From Strigamia acuminata (Eukaryota; Arthropoda; Chilopoda; Geophilomorpha; Linotaeniidae): 64,000 nt of DNA. The notes below the pieces were generated by a model. That model was given only the letters and a program-made list of their open reading frames with translations, searched no databases and was not told where the DNA came from. The translations under genes were made by a program, and so were the position numbers. Below, one piece after another: positions 43,822-53,942 of the stretch (within the stretch, counting starts at the first letter, position 1; every line of letters starts with the position of its first letter). The stretch lies in the NCBI GenBank assembly GCA_949358305.1, contig OX442314.1, positions 50,352,581-50,416,580 on the forward strand, read 5' to 3'.

Positions 43822-43937
43822 TCTCCATTCTCGCTTGATGGCTCTTTTCCGCCGAAAAAATTTTAGATCATCGAATGCATCTTCATCAATTTGTGGAAGC
43901 ACTAAGAAGGGATAAGTTGTCGTATGTATTGGGGGAA
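43822..43937 (-). CDS. Tandem DEG/ENaC gene, domain 2 extracellular exon
   Basis: 116 nt: two bases completing a codon plus 38 codons (PPIHTTTYPFLVLPQIDEDA then FDDLKFFRRKRAIKREWR), with acceptor TTGTTACAG. The donor AGA|GTGTAT is weak. The phase fits the exon at 43995-44049 before it and 43653-43730 after it. Confidence 0.6.
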
Positions 43938-43994
43938 CTGTAACAATTTAGAAATGAGAGAAAAATAATAATTGTGTTTAGTATTTCTTTCTAC

Positions 43995-44049
43995 CTGGTT
44001 TATATTCATTGCAGATTCCAAATACTGTTGAAACACATTTTAGTTTGCC
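43995..44049 (-). CDS. Tandem DEG/ENaC gene, domain 2 small exon with GxC motif
   Basis: 55 nt between acceptor CTATTTTTATAG and donor CCAG|GTAGAA. It encodes GKLKCVSTVFGICNEYKP, the counterpart of the FTxxGxCYTFN palm motif of DEG/ENaC subunits. It starts in phase 0, as required by the fused exon ending at 46516. Confidence 0.75.
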
Positions 44050-44283
44050 CTATAAAAATAGGTCTTGTCAGTGAAAGTACATTGAAAAGCAATCCTTAAC
44101 TTATAATCAATCAATGTCTAAAAAGAGTTGACTAAAATGAAATGAGGATATAAGTTTTAATTTGTCATCATATTGCAATTATGTGATTGCCCACATGGTT
44201 CAAAAATACATTGAAATTATTATGATGGGGCAGTCTTCTCCATAGCAACCTGGGGATTGATTACCATTGATTGGACGGCTCTC

Positions 44284-44690
44284 ACATATTAATGGAGACA
44301 GGGACTCCTGGTTTTTGGTTGTTGGCCTTTAATCCGTTGTCTATAGGGGTCGGAGTTCCCATCACCTGTGTTGCACCATGTCTCACGTTCAACCGATTTG
44401 ACACACACAGGGCATAAACCACATGGATGGCGTGGTCGATCACACTTAACATTCATGCTATACTCACCTACAGCCCATGTAACCACTCATGGAAGTTGCT
44501 ATGGATTCAACTCGGGCGCCTTCGTCCCATGTTGACTACGGGACTTCTCACGCACACGTCTTCTCCTTGTGCTGTCCAAACTCTCGGCTCTCTTCTTTCC
44601 TATCTGGGTCAGTCTACCCTGCGCAGGGGTAGGGCCAGTGAGCAGTGTGTGGAGTGACTTATGTCACCGTAGGTGGCCAGATGATCACAT
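44284..44690 (-). repeat. Dispersed repeat R5, reverse copy, in an intron
   Basis: Complement shows GGCCACCTACGGTGACATAA near its start and CCAACAACCAAAAACC at its end, matching the forward R5 copies at 44836 and 57106. Confidence 0.7.
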
Positions 44691-44835
44691 TATATTAAAA
44701 CACATGCAATGTATTTTAAAATGCATTAGGTTTCACAATGTCCTTCAGCATGATTTTTGTAGTACACTTTGGTCTGATTTTGGTTAGTAAACAATAATAC
44801 ATTTTGTAAAATGTATTGGCATTTTTCAAATATTA

Positions 44836-45345
44836 ATGTGTGACCGCTTGGCCACCCTAGGTGACTGGCGTCCTTCCACACACCGCCTGGTGGCCCCAAG
44901 CTGTCCCCCTCGTGGAGTGGACTGGCCTAGCAGGGGAGGAGGGAGCTGAGTGGTGTGCTGAGAGAGAGACGTTGCTGGGAGAGCATAGGCTGAGGATGTG
45001 TAAGGGTGAACTGCCACAGTCCTAACCACAGTAGAGACAACTGCTGACTCTGCTCCTCTCACCATTCACCATTGTGACACTCAGTGGCAGGAAGATGTGC
45101 CTGCCGCAACCTCCATGAGTGGCCACATGGGCTGTATGAGGTAAGTATGGCAGAATGTTCGTCCGACGTAACCGACCACATCACCCATGGGACTCACGTC
45201 CTGTGTGCGACATGACGGTTGCCGGTGTAGCCTGCTTAACGGCACCCCGCACACTGAGATGGGAGCCTCCAACCCCTAGACAATGATTAAAGGCCAAAAC
45301 CCAACAATCTGGAGTCGCTGTCTCGTCTTTACGTGATGTATGAGT
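44836..45345 (+). repeat. Dispersed repeat R5, forward copy, split by a MITE
   Basis: Starts ATGTGTGACCGCTTGGCCAC, shares CCGCCTGGTGGCCC and CTAGCAGGGGAGGAGGGAGC with 57106-57225, and resumes at 45725-45790 (GTCCCTCCCGTGTAGTAAAT) after the 45346-45724 insertion. About 500 bp, no coding frame conserved, class unknown. Confidence 0.8.
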
Positions 45346-45724
45346 TAGGCATGAGAACGGGATCGCGATAATCCCGGTCCCGGTCCCGAAGCCGTAACGA
45401 GATTCGGGACGGGATGGGACTTGAGCGGGACTTGCCAGGACATTTTACGTAGCATAATTTTTGGCCCAAAATAATGTCCAAACTCACACAAACAACAAAA
45501 GACACAACACAATTGTTAAAAAAAAAAATCCATCCGTTATTTCGGGATTATTTCGGGACACGGGACGGTTCGGAACCAAAAAACTAAAATTTAAAACTCG
45601 GGACGGGTCGGGACCCGAAAATTTAAAAGTTTTGGGATTCGGGACGGGTCGGTACACAAAAATTTAAAATTTTTGGGATTCGGGACGGGTTGGGACCAGA
45701 AAATTGGTCCTGTTGTCATGCTAA
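45346..45724. mobile_element. Palindrome-word MITE (CGGGAC type), hAT-like
   Basis: Ends TAGGCATGAGAACGGGA and, in complement, TTAGCATGACAACAGGA. Flanked by GTATGAGT / GTATGCGT (7 of 8 bases). The interior repeats CGGGACGGGTCGGGACC and its complement. It splits repeat R5, whose intact form is seen at 57106-57600. Confidence 0.75.
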
Positions 45725-45845
45725 GTATGCGTCCCTCCCGTGTAGTAAATCCCATACTCCGCGGGTAAGACTATATCCAGTAATAGTATTGTTTTATCAT
45801 CGCAAAAGCATTGACAGATTACATTTTTCAGTTGTAATATGTAAT

Positions 45846-46246
45846 CAGTGTTGTATGCCTTACTGGAATTTGGTAACTAGTTACCATTACCGTTACTTAG
45901 CAAAAAGAGTAACTAGTTACCAACCATTACCGTTACATTTTTGATACATAAGTTACCGTTATCGTTACAATACTGTTACGTTACCGTTACATTACCTTTT
46001 TTTTCCGAAAAATTCCCCTTTCAACTTTTATGGTTTTACATGTGATTTTTAGGTTTATATCTTTGAATTTTATTGAATAAATGTTTATTTTACATAGACA
46101 GGTGAAAATAATTAAAGTTATAAAAATAAAAATTTCGGCCAAATTAAGTAATGTGTTACCGTTACTCTTATGTAACGCTGTTACCAGTAACGCCGTTAGT
46201 GTAACCTTAATAGTATTATGGTGTAACGGTAACGCACATGACACTG
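45846..46246. mobile_element. hAT-type MITE (GTAACGGTAAC type)
   Basis: Ends CAGTGTTGTATGCCTTAC and, in complement, CAGTGTCATGTGCGTTAC. Perfect 8-bp duplication TATGTAAT at 45838-45845 and 46247-46254. The interior ends are built of GTAACTAGTTAC and GTAACGGTAAC words. No coding sequence. Confidence 0.88.
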
Positions 46247-46515
46247 TATGTAATGCATTATTTAATGCACCGATAATATACATTGCTGTACATTTTGGAA
46301 TGCATTCGTTGGGCAAATCTAAATACACATTGTACAATACTAGTATATAGTATTATTTGACCAAAACGGTTGTTTGAATTGTAATTGTCATGTGAAAATA
46401 TTCGCAGGGGCATTCAGAAGGAGAATGAGGCCAAAACCACCGAAGATTTCCTGTATTACATTACCATACTTGAAATACCTAGATCAAATTGACTTAAAAT
46501 TTTAGTTGCACTTAC

Positions 46516-47263
46516 TCCAAAAAGGGCTTTTTTCTTACACGATGAAGAAGCATTCCATAATTTGAGTGGATCGTTTGCAAATTTAGTAGACGAATGGAGT
46601 AAATCAAAGAGCTGGTAACGATGTGGATGAGTTTGCTGCTGATCAGCTAACTTCTCTTTGGCTATTCTTATTTCTTTAGTTTCTTCACAAAAGGTAACAA
46701 ATGGGAAATTAATTTTTTTGTCTTTCACGAGAGTAATCGATTTGACAAGAGGATAATCGAAATAAGAATTAATCGAAATGTAAACTTGGTGAATTGAGAT
46801 GAAAATGAGAATTAGTAACACTGCGTTTTTCAATTTATTCCTTTTTTCTGCTGGTTTCTGCTTTTTTTCTAGCATTGCTTCAATTTTGCCTCGCAACTTG
46901 AAATGTTCGTTTTTCATGTTTCTGTACTTGATGAAAGGCATTTTGCAGTAGTGGACAAATAATTCAATGAGCGTTAAACAAGACATTCCGAAGTAGAGTC
47001 CGATGTTTCCGCCAATATCACACAGCAAAGAGACGATGTCGTAAGAAAGTTGTTCTTGCAATGTACGAACGTAATTGTTTCCAATAGAAATGTCGACAAC
47101 ACCCTCAGAATCACGTGATTGTTCACTGTAGATGCTCAGTTGTGTTTCTTCACATACGTCAAGACATTTGCACATCTTTGGACCATTATCCCATTCTTTC
47201 CGTTGTTTTAGTAGATAAGTGTTATTACATTCCGGTAGACTTCTTGCGTTATAAAATGGATAT
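46516..47263 (-). CDS. Tandem DEG/ENaC gene, fused exon: TM2 of domain 1 plus TM1 of domain 2
   Basis: 748-nt internal exon with acceptor TTTCGATTTCAG and perfect donor GGA|GTAAGT. In one open frame it encodes the end of a DEG/ENaC extracellular region (CKCLDVCEET), TM2 with GGNIGLYFGMSCLTLIEL (G-M-S selectivity motif), a basic linker of about 45 residues (EKKQKPAEKRNKLKN at its end), then TM1, AVLLILIFISIHQVYISI, the post-TM1 YFDYPLVKSI and FPFVTFC, and extracellular sequence up to SSSCKKKALFG. Both linker ends are cytoplasmic in DEG/ENaC topology, so the fusion is topologically sensible. Phase 0 out, joining exon 43995-44049. Confidence 0.88.
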
Positions 47264-47995
47264 CTGAAATCGAAATGAAGACTCACTGCAGCGTGTTAGT
47301 TAACTATTGTATAAAAGAATAAGACAACTGTTTTTCATGTAGAATTACGTCCTAAGAGGAAATATAAACCAGTGCAGTATTGGAAATTGAACTCCAATTG
47401 TTGGCAAATCTCACAACCCAAACCTAACGTAACCACAAGCTCACAGCAAATCTCAAACATTTCCTGTCAAGAGATGGCGCTTAAACAACCTCCGGAATCA
47501 ACAATTTATCAACAACATAACCGATGCGCATAGACATATTTCTTCCTTGTTTCACCTCGGTCAATACTAACGATAAACACCAATCAATGACAACAACAAT
47601 TCCAAGCGCCATTCCTGTCGGGATGTAGTTCTACCGGGTGGCCCACATAAAAGCGGCCCGACAATTCGAGGAGGGTTACCATGGGAGTCTAAAAAAATGT
47701 ATGTATTGTTCAATTAAATATATATAAATCATTAGTGGCAGGTAGTATTGTTTCATTAATGTTTCTGGTGCAGTTCTTTCCGATCTTTCGTTTGGTGTTT
47801 AGCTTTTAACGATCCGAGATTTCATTCTCGAGATATTTGCGTTTTAAATAAATGTTTGTCCCAATTTGCCAAGTTTGATTGCACTACTGTAGTCATACCA
47901 AAATTTCAGATTGTGTGGATTTCTGCAGCGGTACTGGTACAGATACACAGTACTTTTCGTACCATACCACTTTACTTTAGATAAAATTTCTCAAA

Positions 47996-48260
47996 TGTAG
48001 CAAAATTTTACAAAATCTGGCAAAAGGTTTACAAAATCTGGCAAAAAAATCTTAACAAAATGTTACAAAACTTTGCAAAAATTTACATAATCTAGCAAAA
48101 TTTTACAAAACCTAGCAAAATTTTACAAAACCTAGCAAAATTTTACAAAACCTAGCAAAATTTTACAAAACCTAGCAAAATTTTACAAAACCTAGCCAAA
48201 TTTTACAACATTTAGCAAAATTTTACAACATTTGGCAAAATTTTACAAAATCGCAATTAA
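47996..48260. repeat. 20-bp minisatellite inside the mariner-type element
   Basis: About 13 units of TTTTACAAAACCTAGCAAAA, degenerate at the edges. Confidence 0.92.
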
Positions 48261-48261
48261 A

Positions 48262-48745
48262 ATCGCAATTAAAAAAGTAGACAGGTCAAAAGATAACGTG
48301 GCCAAAATTGAAAAAGTGCCAAAAACGTGCTGATTAGACGTAAAATGACCCAAAAAATCGATTCCCCTGGTCGGAATTTGCATATCTGGCACCGTTGCAG
48401 AGATATGGATAGAAAAATGAATTTTTTAATGACTTTTTCTTTTCAAAACTACTTTTTCAATTGCGATTTTCTTGAAAAAATTTAGTACAAAAGATTTGAG
48501 AATTAGTCATTTTTAGACTAAACAAATGTTTCTCTACAAGTTTACAATTGGAAATTTCTGTCTATCTCTAACGGTTTCCGAGATAATTTTCCAATGACCT
48601 TGAAGGAACATCCCAAGATCAAATTTCGGGTCACCAAAAGATTGCCCCACCCAACTTTAGTACTTTGCCATCATTACATTAGATGCGTTGTCAGCACTTT
48701 CAGAAATATTAAGTAAAGATACAGACTTTTTGTTCACCCTGTGTA
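48262..48745 (+). mobile_element. Non-autonomous mariner-like element R2, copy 2
   Basis: Near-identical to 36278-36778, ending TTTTTGTTCACCCTGTGTA. Nested in the element at 47634-48830. Confidence 0.8.
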
Positions 48746-48832
48746 TTTAATTGAACAATACATACATTTTTTTAGATTCCAGTGGTAACCCTCCTCGCAT
48801 TGTCGGGCCGCTTTTATGTGGGCCACCCGGTA

Positions 48833-49940
48833 CATTGCGGCAAAGTAACTACTATGCCCCTCTGAAATATTTTTAGCTTTATCGAATGCCTAAGTAAACA
48901 ATCATTGTGGATCATTTTATAAATTAAGAGTAATCGTTTATAAAATATTTGTGATTTTAAAAAAAATTAAAACTGTACTGGCAATAAATTCTTTTCAGCA
49001 TACAAGGAAGCCAACAGCCATGTAAATTGTTATCGCAAGGATTTTTCTTAGTACTGATGAAACGATACTGCAAGAAAAAGTGTTAAAATTAAATTATCGT
49101 AGACGCGTAGACTCTTACATGTTAGATTTAAATTGATTCAATTTAATTTGATTTAACTTGTTATGATAATGCAAATCTTTTACAATGAATGAAAGATTAA
49201 TTTTTTAAAAATAGTTTTGCTTGGACTACATGTTTTCACTTGCTTGGCTGGAGTTGTTTTAAAATGATTTACTCAAGGTTTTGGTTTTTCCAAATTCAAA
49301 ATGGCCGTTTTCAAAGTTAGATTGACTGGTCAAACTTCTAATTGTCATAAATACATTCATGCGACGCATCCATCTCTCAAAATGAGAGTAAATGCTAAAT
49401 TGTGTTCAAATAAGTGGCCCACAACCACATTTATCAGTTGAATGGAAAAGAAAAGTATTTTTCTGCAACACGTTCTCGCACGATCGAGACGCAAAAACAA
49501 AAATGAACATATTTATGGTTAGGACCGTTTTAGCAGAATGTTTTGTCTGTTTATTATATAAACAATGTAAACAGAAACATAGGTGCATTCATTTTGAACC
49601 CACCTATTGTGATATTTGCTAAAGGTCTTGAAAATCTTTCTTACTTGTTGAACATAAATGTTAAATATAGTTTTTAATTTCAGATTCAATTGAATTTTAG
49701 GAGTGTTGAATGTATAGTGATAAATGACTGCTGAAGGATGTATCACTATCTGAAAAAGGAGAGAACATGTGCATCAATTATTTAGACTAAACTAAATTTA
49801 TAAACAGTTAATGTAGTAGTTGCTTTGCCAATGGTTTGAAACAGATGCAATATCCACAGCTGCCAGCCGCCACTTTCTGAAACTCGTCCATAGGCCAGGA
49901 TCGTTGGTGGGCCTCACCTTTTTGCACAGCCAGTCAAAGA
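48833..49940. other. Intron-like AT-rich stretch
   Basis: No exon of the DEG/ENaC gene found here by eye, although one about 110-nt exon is expected between 47.26 and 53.18 kb. Confidence 0.4.
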
Positions 49941-50556
49941 AAATTCAGTTTTTGAACCGAAAATTAACTTTTCGAACCGAAAATGCACTTTTCGAACCGA
50001 AAATCCAGTTTTCGAACCGAAAATCCAGTTTTCGAACCGAAAATCCAGTTTTCGAACCGAAAATCCAGTTTTCGAACCGAAAATCCAGTTTTCGAACCGA
50101 AAATCCAGTTTTCGAACCGAAAATCCAGTTTTCGAACCGAAAATCCAGTTTTCGAACCGAAAATCCAGTTTTCGAACCGAAAATCCAGTTTTCGAACCGA
50201 AAATCCAGTTTTCGAACCGAAAATCCAGTTTTCGAACCGAAAATCCAGTTTTCGAACCGAAAATCCAGTTTTCGAACCGAAAATCCAGTTTTCGAACCGA
50301 AAATCCAGTTTTCGAACCGAAAATCCAGTTTTCGAACCGAAAATCCAGTTTTCGAACCGAAAATCCAGTTTTCGAACCGAAAATCCAGTTTTCGAACCGA
50401 AAATCCAGTTTTCGAACCCAAAATCCAGTTTTCGAACCGAAAATCCAGTTTTCGAACCGAAAATCCAGTTTTCGAACCGAAAATCCAGTTTTCGAACCGA
50501 AAATCCAGTTTTCGAACCGAAAATCCAGTTTTCGAACCGATAATTCAGTTATTGAT
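49941..50556. repeat. 20-bp satellite array, about 31 units
   Basis: Unit AAAATCCAGTTTTCGAACCG, almost perfectly uniform from 49995 to 50530 (one G to C change near 50420), with diverged units at both edges. Each unit holds a perfect inverted repeat, TTTTCG-aac-CGAAAA. Because 20 is not a multiple of 3 and the unit lacks stops, several frames on both strands are open through it; these are not genes. Confidence 0.95.
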
Positions 50557-50712
50557 CTAATAATTTGAAACCTTATACTGTGTCAAACTTTGCACAGGTT
50601 CCAGGGCCAATTAGGCCAATCAAAGTTTTCAGGCTTGTGTCCTTCCTTGTCAGCTCTCTTCTCGTAGGGGCCATGCAATTATCCAGGGGTCGATTGCAAA
50701 AAAAATAAGCTT

Positions 50713-51158
50713 ACCGTATATACTCGCGTATAGTGCGAAATATTTATTGCAAATTTTGGACCTTGAATTGGGGGGGGGGTCGCACTAGACGCGCATAATA
50801 AAAAAAAAAATAAAAAAATTGACGTATACGTAACGTTTGGACTACGCGCGTAATTTGTACGTATATAACTTTGTTTATCCCGTTTACAACACACAATACA
50901 ACCAACCGACAATCCAAATAATGCAAATAATGCAACAATCCAGCAATCCATCATCAAAATATAAGCAAGGAGGAAAAAATTTTTTGATTTTGAAGTTTCC
51001 TTTTAAATAAATAAACTTTTCTAACCACATTTTGCACTGTTGTGGGACACAAATGTTAATTCGCATTATACGCGCATACATCACTTATTAGCAAAAATGG
51101 CGCCTAAAATGGGGGGGTCGCATTACATGCGGGTCGCATTATACGCGAGTATATACGG
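50713..51158. mobile_element. Pogo/Tigger-like MITE
   Basis: Terminal inverted repeats of about 25 bp starting CCGTATATACTCGCGTAT, flanked by TA on each side (50711-50712, 51159-51160). Subterminal GGGGGGTCGCA blocks are in matching positions. 446 bp, no transposase. Confidence 0.88.
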
Positions 51159-51589
51159 TATGTCAGCCACAAGAATTGTGGCTGCTCAAAGTGTATCAAT
51201 TGTTAGTTGGAGCGCTCTAATGTCATTAGCGACTTTGTCCATAAAATCAACAAGGCACTGGGATTTTTTGCTATTTCCTTGAGTATGCCTGTAGTAAATT
51301 GCCAAATGACCAATGGAATTATCAGATCCTCTTGACGATGGCACGTGGAGTTTACTAGCTACTATACTCCAATCAAATCAAAAAGAAGCCTTTCTCCCAT
51401 TGGCCTAGTTTCATTACTCCTAACTGTAGTACTGCCACCAGGAAAAGTAGTTCCATATTTTTTTAAATTTTTTGTGAGTATTACAATGATTAAAACGATA
51501 TAATTTTAATTGTATTTTAGAATAAAATGTATTTTTTAATTTGTAAAATCATGTTTTATGTTTTTTGCATTTTATAATAGTGTCACGAT

Positions 51590-52153
51590 CAGTGTTGTGC
51601 GCGCTCCCGGTCCCGGACCGGCGATCCAGGACCGCCGGTCCGCGGTCCCGGACCGGGACCGTGACTGCGTTCCTTTTGCGGCCGGTACGTAACGGAACCG
51701 CAGTTCTTTTAAAAGGCCGGTACAGGACCGCGGACCGGAACCGCGTTCCTTTTAAAATTCCGTGGACAGCGGACCGCTTTTGCGGTACATCTCGCGGTCC
51801 ACGAGAAAACACGTAATCTCGTGTTTTCTCGTGGATCGCGAGATTATACTGCAAAATACAAGAATCTCGTAGTTTTATCGCGTTATCAACTTAAAATTTG
51901 ATATTTAAATTAAATATCAAAATAAAAAATGAATTTATTAAATAATTTAATTTAATTTAATTTAATAAATTTGAAGTTGAAAACGCGATAAAACTACAAG
52001 ATTCTCCTATTTTGCGGTATAATCTCGAGATGTAACGCAAAAACGCGGTCCCGGTACTGGACCGGTACCGCGGTATTTTTTAGCTGCCGGAACAGTACCG
52101 CGGACCGCGGACCGCGACCGCGATACCAGGACCGCGGACCGCGCACAACAATG
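51590..52153. mobile_element. hAT-type foldback MITE (GGACCGCGGTCC type)
   Basis: Ends CAGTGTTGTGCGCG and, in complement, CATTGTTGTGCGCG. Perfect 8-bp duplication GTCACGAT (51582-51589, 52154-52161). The arms are built from GGACCGCGGTCC-type words, and the inner arms (for example GTAGTTTTATCGCGTT) are also complementary, so the whole 564 bp can fold on itself. Confidence 0.9.
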
Positions 52154-52161
52154 GTCACGAT

Positions 52162-53183
52162 TAATTTTAGTTGAAGCAAATTAATTTAACAAATATCGCG
52201 CAAAAGCTAATTTGGCGCAATGAGTTGGGCAAAGTTCGTAGATTCCTCTAAAAAATGTCTCCTTCAAATATGGAGATCCGGGGACTCAAAGAATCTAAAC
52301 TTGCAGTGACTAAACATTATTTATATTAGACAGTTCTTCTACTCACAGTTGGTGTTGTGGAGATAAAATAATGAACATGCGCAATTGAATTAACCTCAAG
52401 GGGGAGAGGGACATCAACGGGCATATGAAATATAAAATATGTCGGCATAGAAGTGGCGCAATAGTGTTATGGTATGAAGGAGCACTTTTAAGGGTGCAAA
52501 TAATAAGTTGACATTCTCTAAATGTTAGCTAAGAGAGGTGGTTCCTGTTAGAAGACAAAGAGAGAAGTGTTCTTAGCTAGGATAAATGAAAACAAGTAAA
52601 CTTAGTCACGTGACTGGTCAACTTAAAGTAAACCAAGGGGTGAAAGGTGGAAATAAAGATTCTATTGTTGAAAATAATCGTATGCGCAACATCTTGTTTG
52701 TGCATCAATTAACAAAAGATGAATCAGCAGATCAGAGAGAATGAAATTAGAAAATAATATACGAAAATAGGATGGAATAGTTGAAATGAAAAAGAGGGTG
52801 GATAGCCTGCCAGTGACAATACGTTTTTGTTTAGTTTATTGGTTGCTTTGTCAGGAAATAAAACAATTTCCTAACAATAGGTTGTTTGGACATCTAATGC
52901 AATTCTGATGTTGTGGTTTCTAGACAAGTGAAATGGCTTGACCAGTGAGAGAAAGGATTCTTTTGGATTTGATCAGAGTATAGACAAAAATAATGGAGTT
53001 TTCACAACACTAGGTGCATTCAGTTAAACATATTTTGTTGTTTAAATGTCATGCACGTCTGCATTGCAACTTACAACCGACTAAATCGACCGTTAACGTT
53101 TGAGTTAGGTAAACACAAGAAATTTAAACAGTTTATGTTGTTTAGTCAAAGTTACTTTAAGTATGCATCAGTTAAAAACATAC
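52162..53183. other. Intron-like stretch of the DEG/ENaC gene
   Basis: No exon identified by eye. The missing domain 1 cysteine-rich exon could be here or between 48.8 and 51.6 kb. Confidence 0.4.
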
Positions 53184-53269
53184 CGGTAGAGATTCTGTTT
53201 TGCATATTTCTGGAAATTTTAGTTTGATAACCACCTTGTAATTTGAATTTCCATATGGGAGCCGCAATG
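53184..53269 (-). CDS. Tandem DEG/ENaC gene, domain 1 exon 3
   Basis: 86 nt with acceptor TTTTTGTTTAG and donor ACCG|GTATGT. With one base from exon 2 it encodes 29 codons: LRLPYGNSNYKVVIKLKF then PEICKTESLP. It ends exactly before the expected SPYGNC-type block, like the domain 2 exon at 43653-43730. Confidence 0.7.
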
Positions 53270-53333
53270 CTAAACAAAAATGAATTCACAAATAATAATG
53301 AATGTGTTGTTTTTGTTGATGTTTTTTACTTAC

Positions 53334-53406
53334 GACTTGAAACTTGAGCAGTGGGAACAAACATTCGATCATAATTTTGAATTGTCAGGTTAATGCGTGA
53401 TTTTCC
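53334..53406 (-). CDS. Tandem DEG/ENaC gene, domain 1 exon 2
   Basis: 73 nt with acceptor AATTCTTTTCAG and consensus donor AGTC|GTAAGT. It encodes GKSRINLTIQNYDRMFVPTA and QVSS plus one base. Resembles the GxxxxIHxxxxxP palm segment of DEG/ENaC proteins. In phase with exons 1 and 3. Confidence 0.7.
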
Positions 53407-53462
53407 CTGAAAAGAATTGCTCATTTATTGTAAAAGAGAATGAAAGAGAAGCAGATCTTTAC

Positions 53463-53942
53463 CATCACATAGTGCGCCTCAGTTATGTAGCTGGGTATAC
53501 TCAGATATTTTGTAATGTCATTTAAGTTATAATGTTTTTCGTTATAGATACTTTTTCCTTCACAAATTGTGATGTTCTCTTTACTGCCACGCATTTTTGC
53601 ATCGAAATTGAACATCTCTTGTGTATTTCTTGGGGTGATATAAACATATGGGAAAACACCATGAGTTGTTTCAATGAAGTGTGCATCAACTGCTGTTGGT
53701 TCATCCAGGTAATGCAATATTCGATCCACAGTTTGGTAAACGCACATTGCCAAAGTGACAGCGAGTAATGTGACAAACACATACGTAATTGTTTTTTTCT
53801 TTTTTGAAACGTTTTTCAGAGATTTGACGAATTCTGGTATCTCCGATTGCTCCGTCATGACAGTGGCAACAATGTGTAGCATTTTTCTTTTTCTCAGTTG
53901 TTGAACTACTCCAAACCAGTGAAGTGGTTTGGGGGTGTCCAT
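53463..53942 (-). CDS. Tandem DEG/ENaC gene, first coding exon: N-terminus and TM1 of domain 1
   Basis: 160 codons from the ATG at 53942 to donor ATG|GTAAAG. A cytoplasmic N-terminus of about 50 residues, a Lys-rich SLKNVSKKKK, TM1 TITYVFVTLLAVTLAMCVYQ, then the post-TM1 LDEPTAVDAHF and FPYVYITP (canonical YP..FPxVTIC region, somewhat diverged) and extracellular sequence. This is the start of the tandem channel unless a further upstream exon exists. Products would be plasma-membrane cation channels of the pickpocket/degenerin class; the ligand is unknown. Confidence 0.8.

Larger units (their letters stand above)
47634..48830. mobile_element. Mariner-type element with about 86-bp terminal inverted repeats
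   Basis: Both ends start CCGGGTGGCCCACATAAAAG and stay complementary for about 86 bp with a few mismatches. TA lies on both sides (47632-47633, 48831-48832). No transposase. The interior contains a 20-bp minisatellite (47996-48260) and copy 2 of the R2 element (48262-48745), which abuts the right repeat. Confidence 0.88.

Noticed and set aside
44826-45065. Frames in R5 repeats (also 27756-27974 and 57116-57489)
   Set aside because: The frame is not conserved among the four R5 copies, which differ by indels.
49941-50556. Possible CRISPR-like array
   Set aside because: Units are contiguous with no unique spacers, and the genome is eukaryotic.
49820-50560. Long open frames on both strands (up to about 246 codons) across the 20-bp array
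   Set aside because: The unit has no stop codon in several frames and its period is not a multiple of three, so open frames arise automatically. No start context or non-repeat domain supports a protein.
51549-51854. Arg/Pro/Gly-rich frames on both strands in the hAT MITE
   Set aside because: Translation of the GGACCGCGGTCC palindromic arms; not protein.
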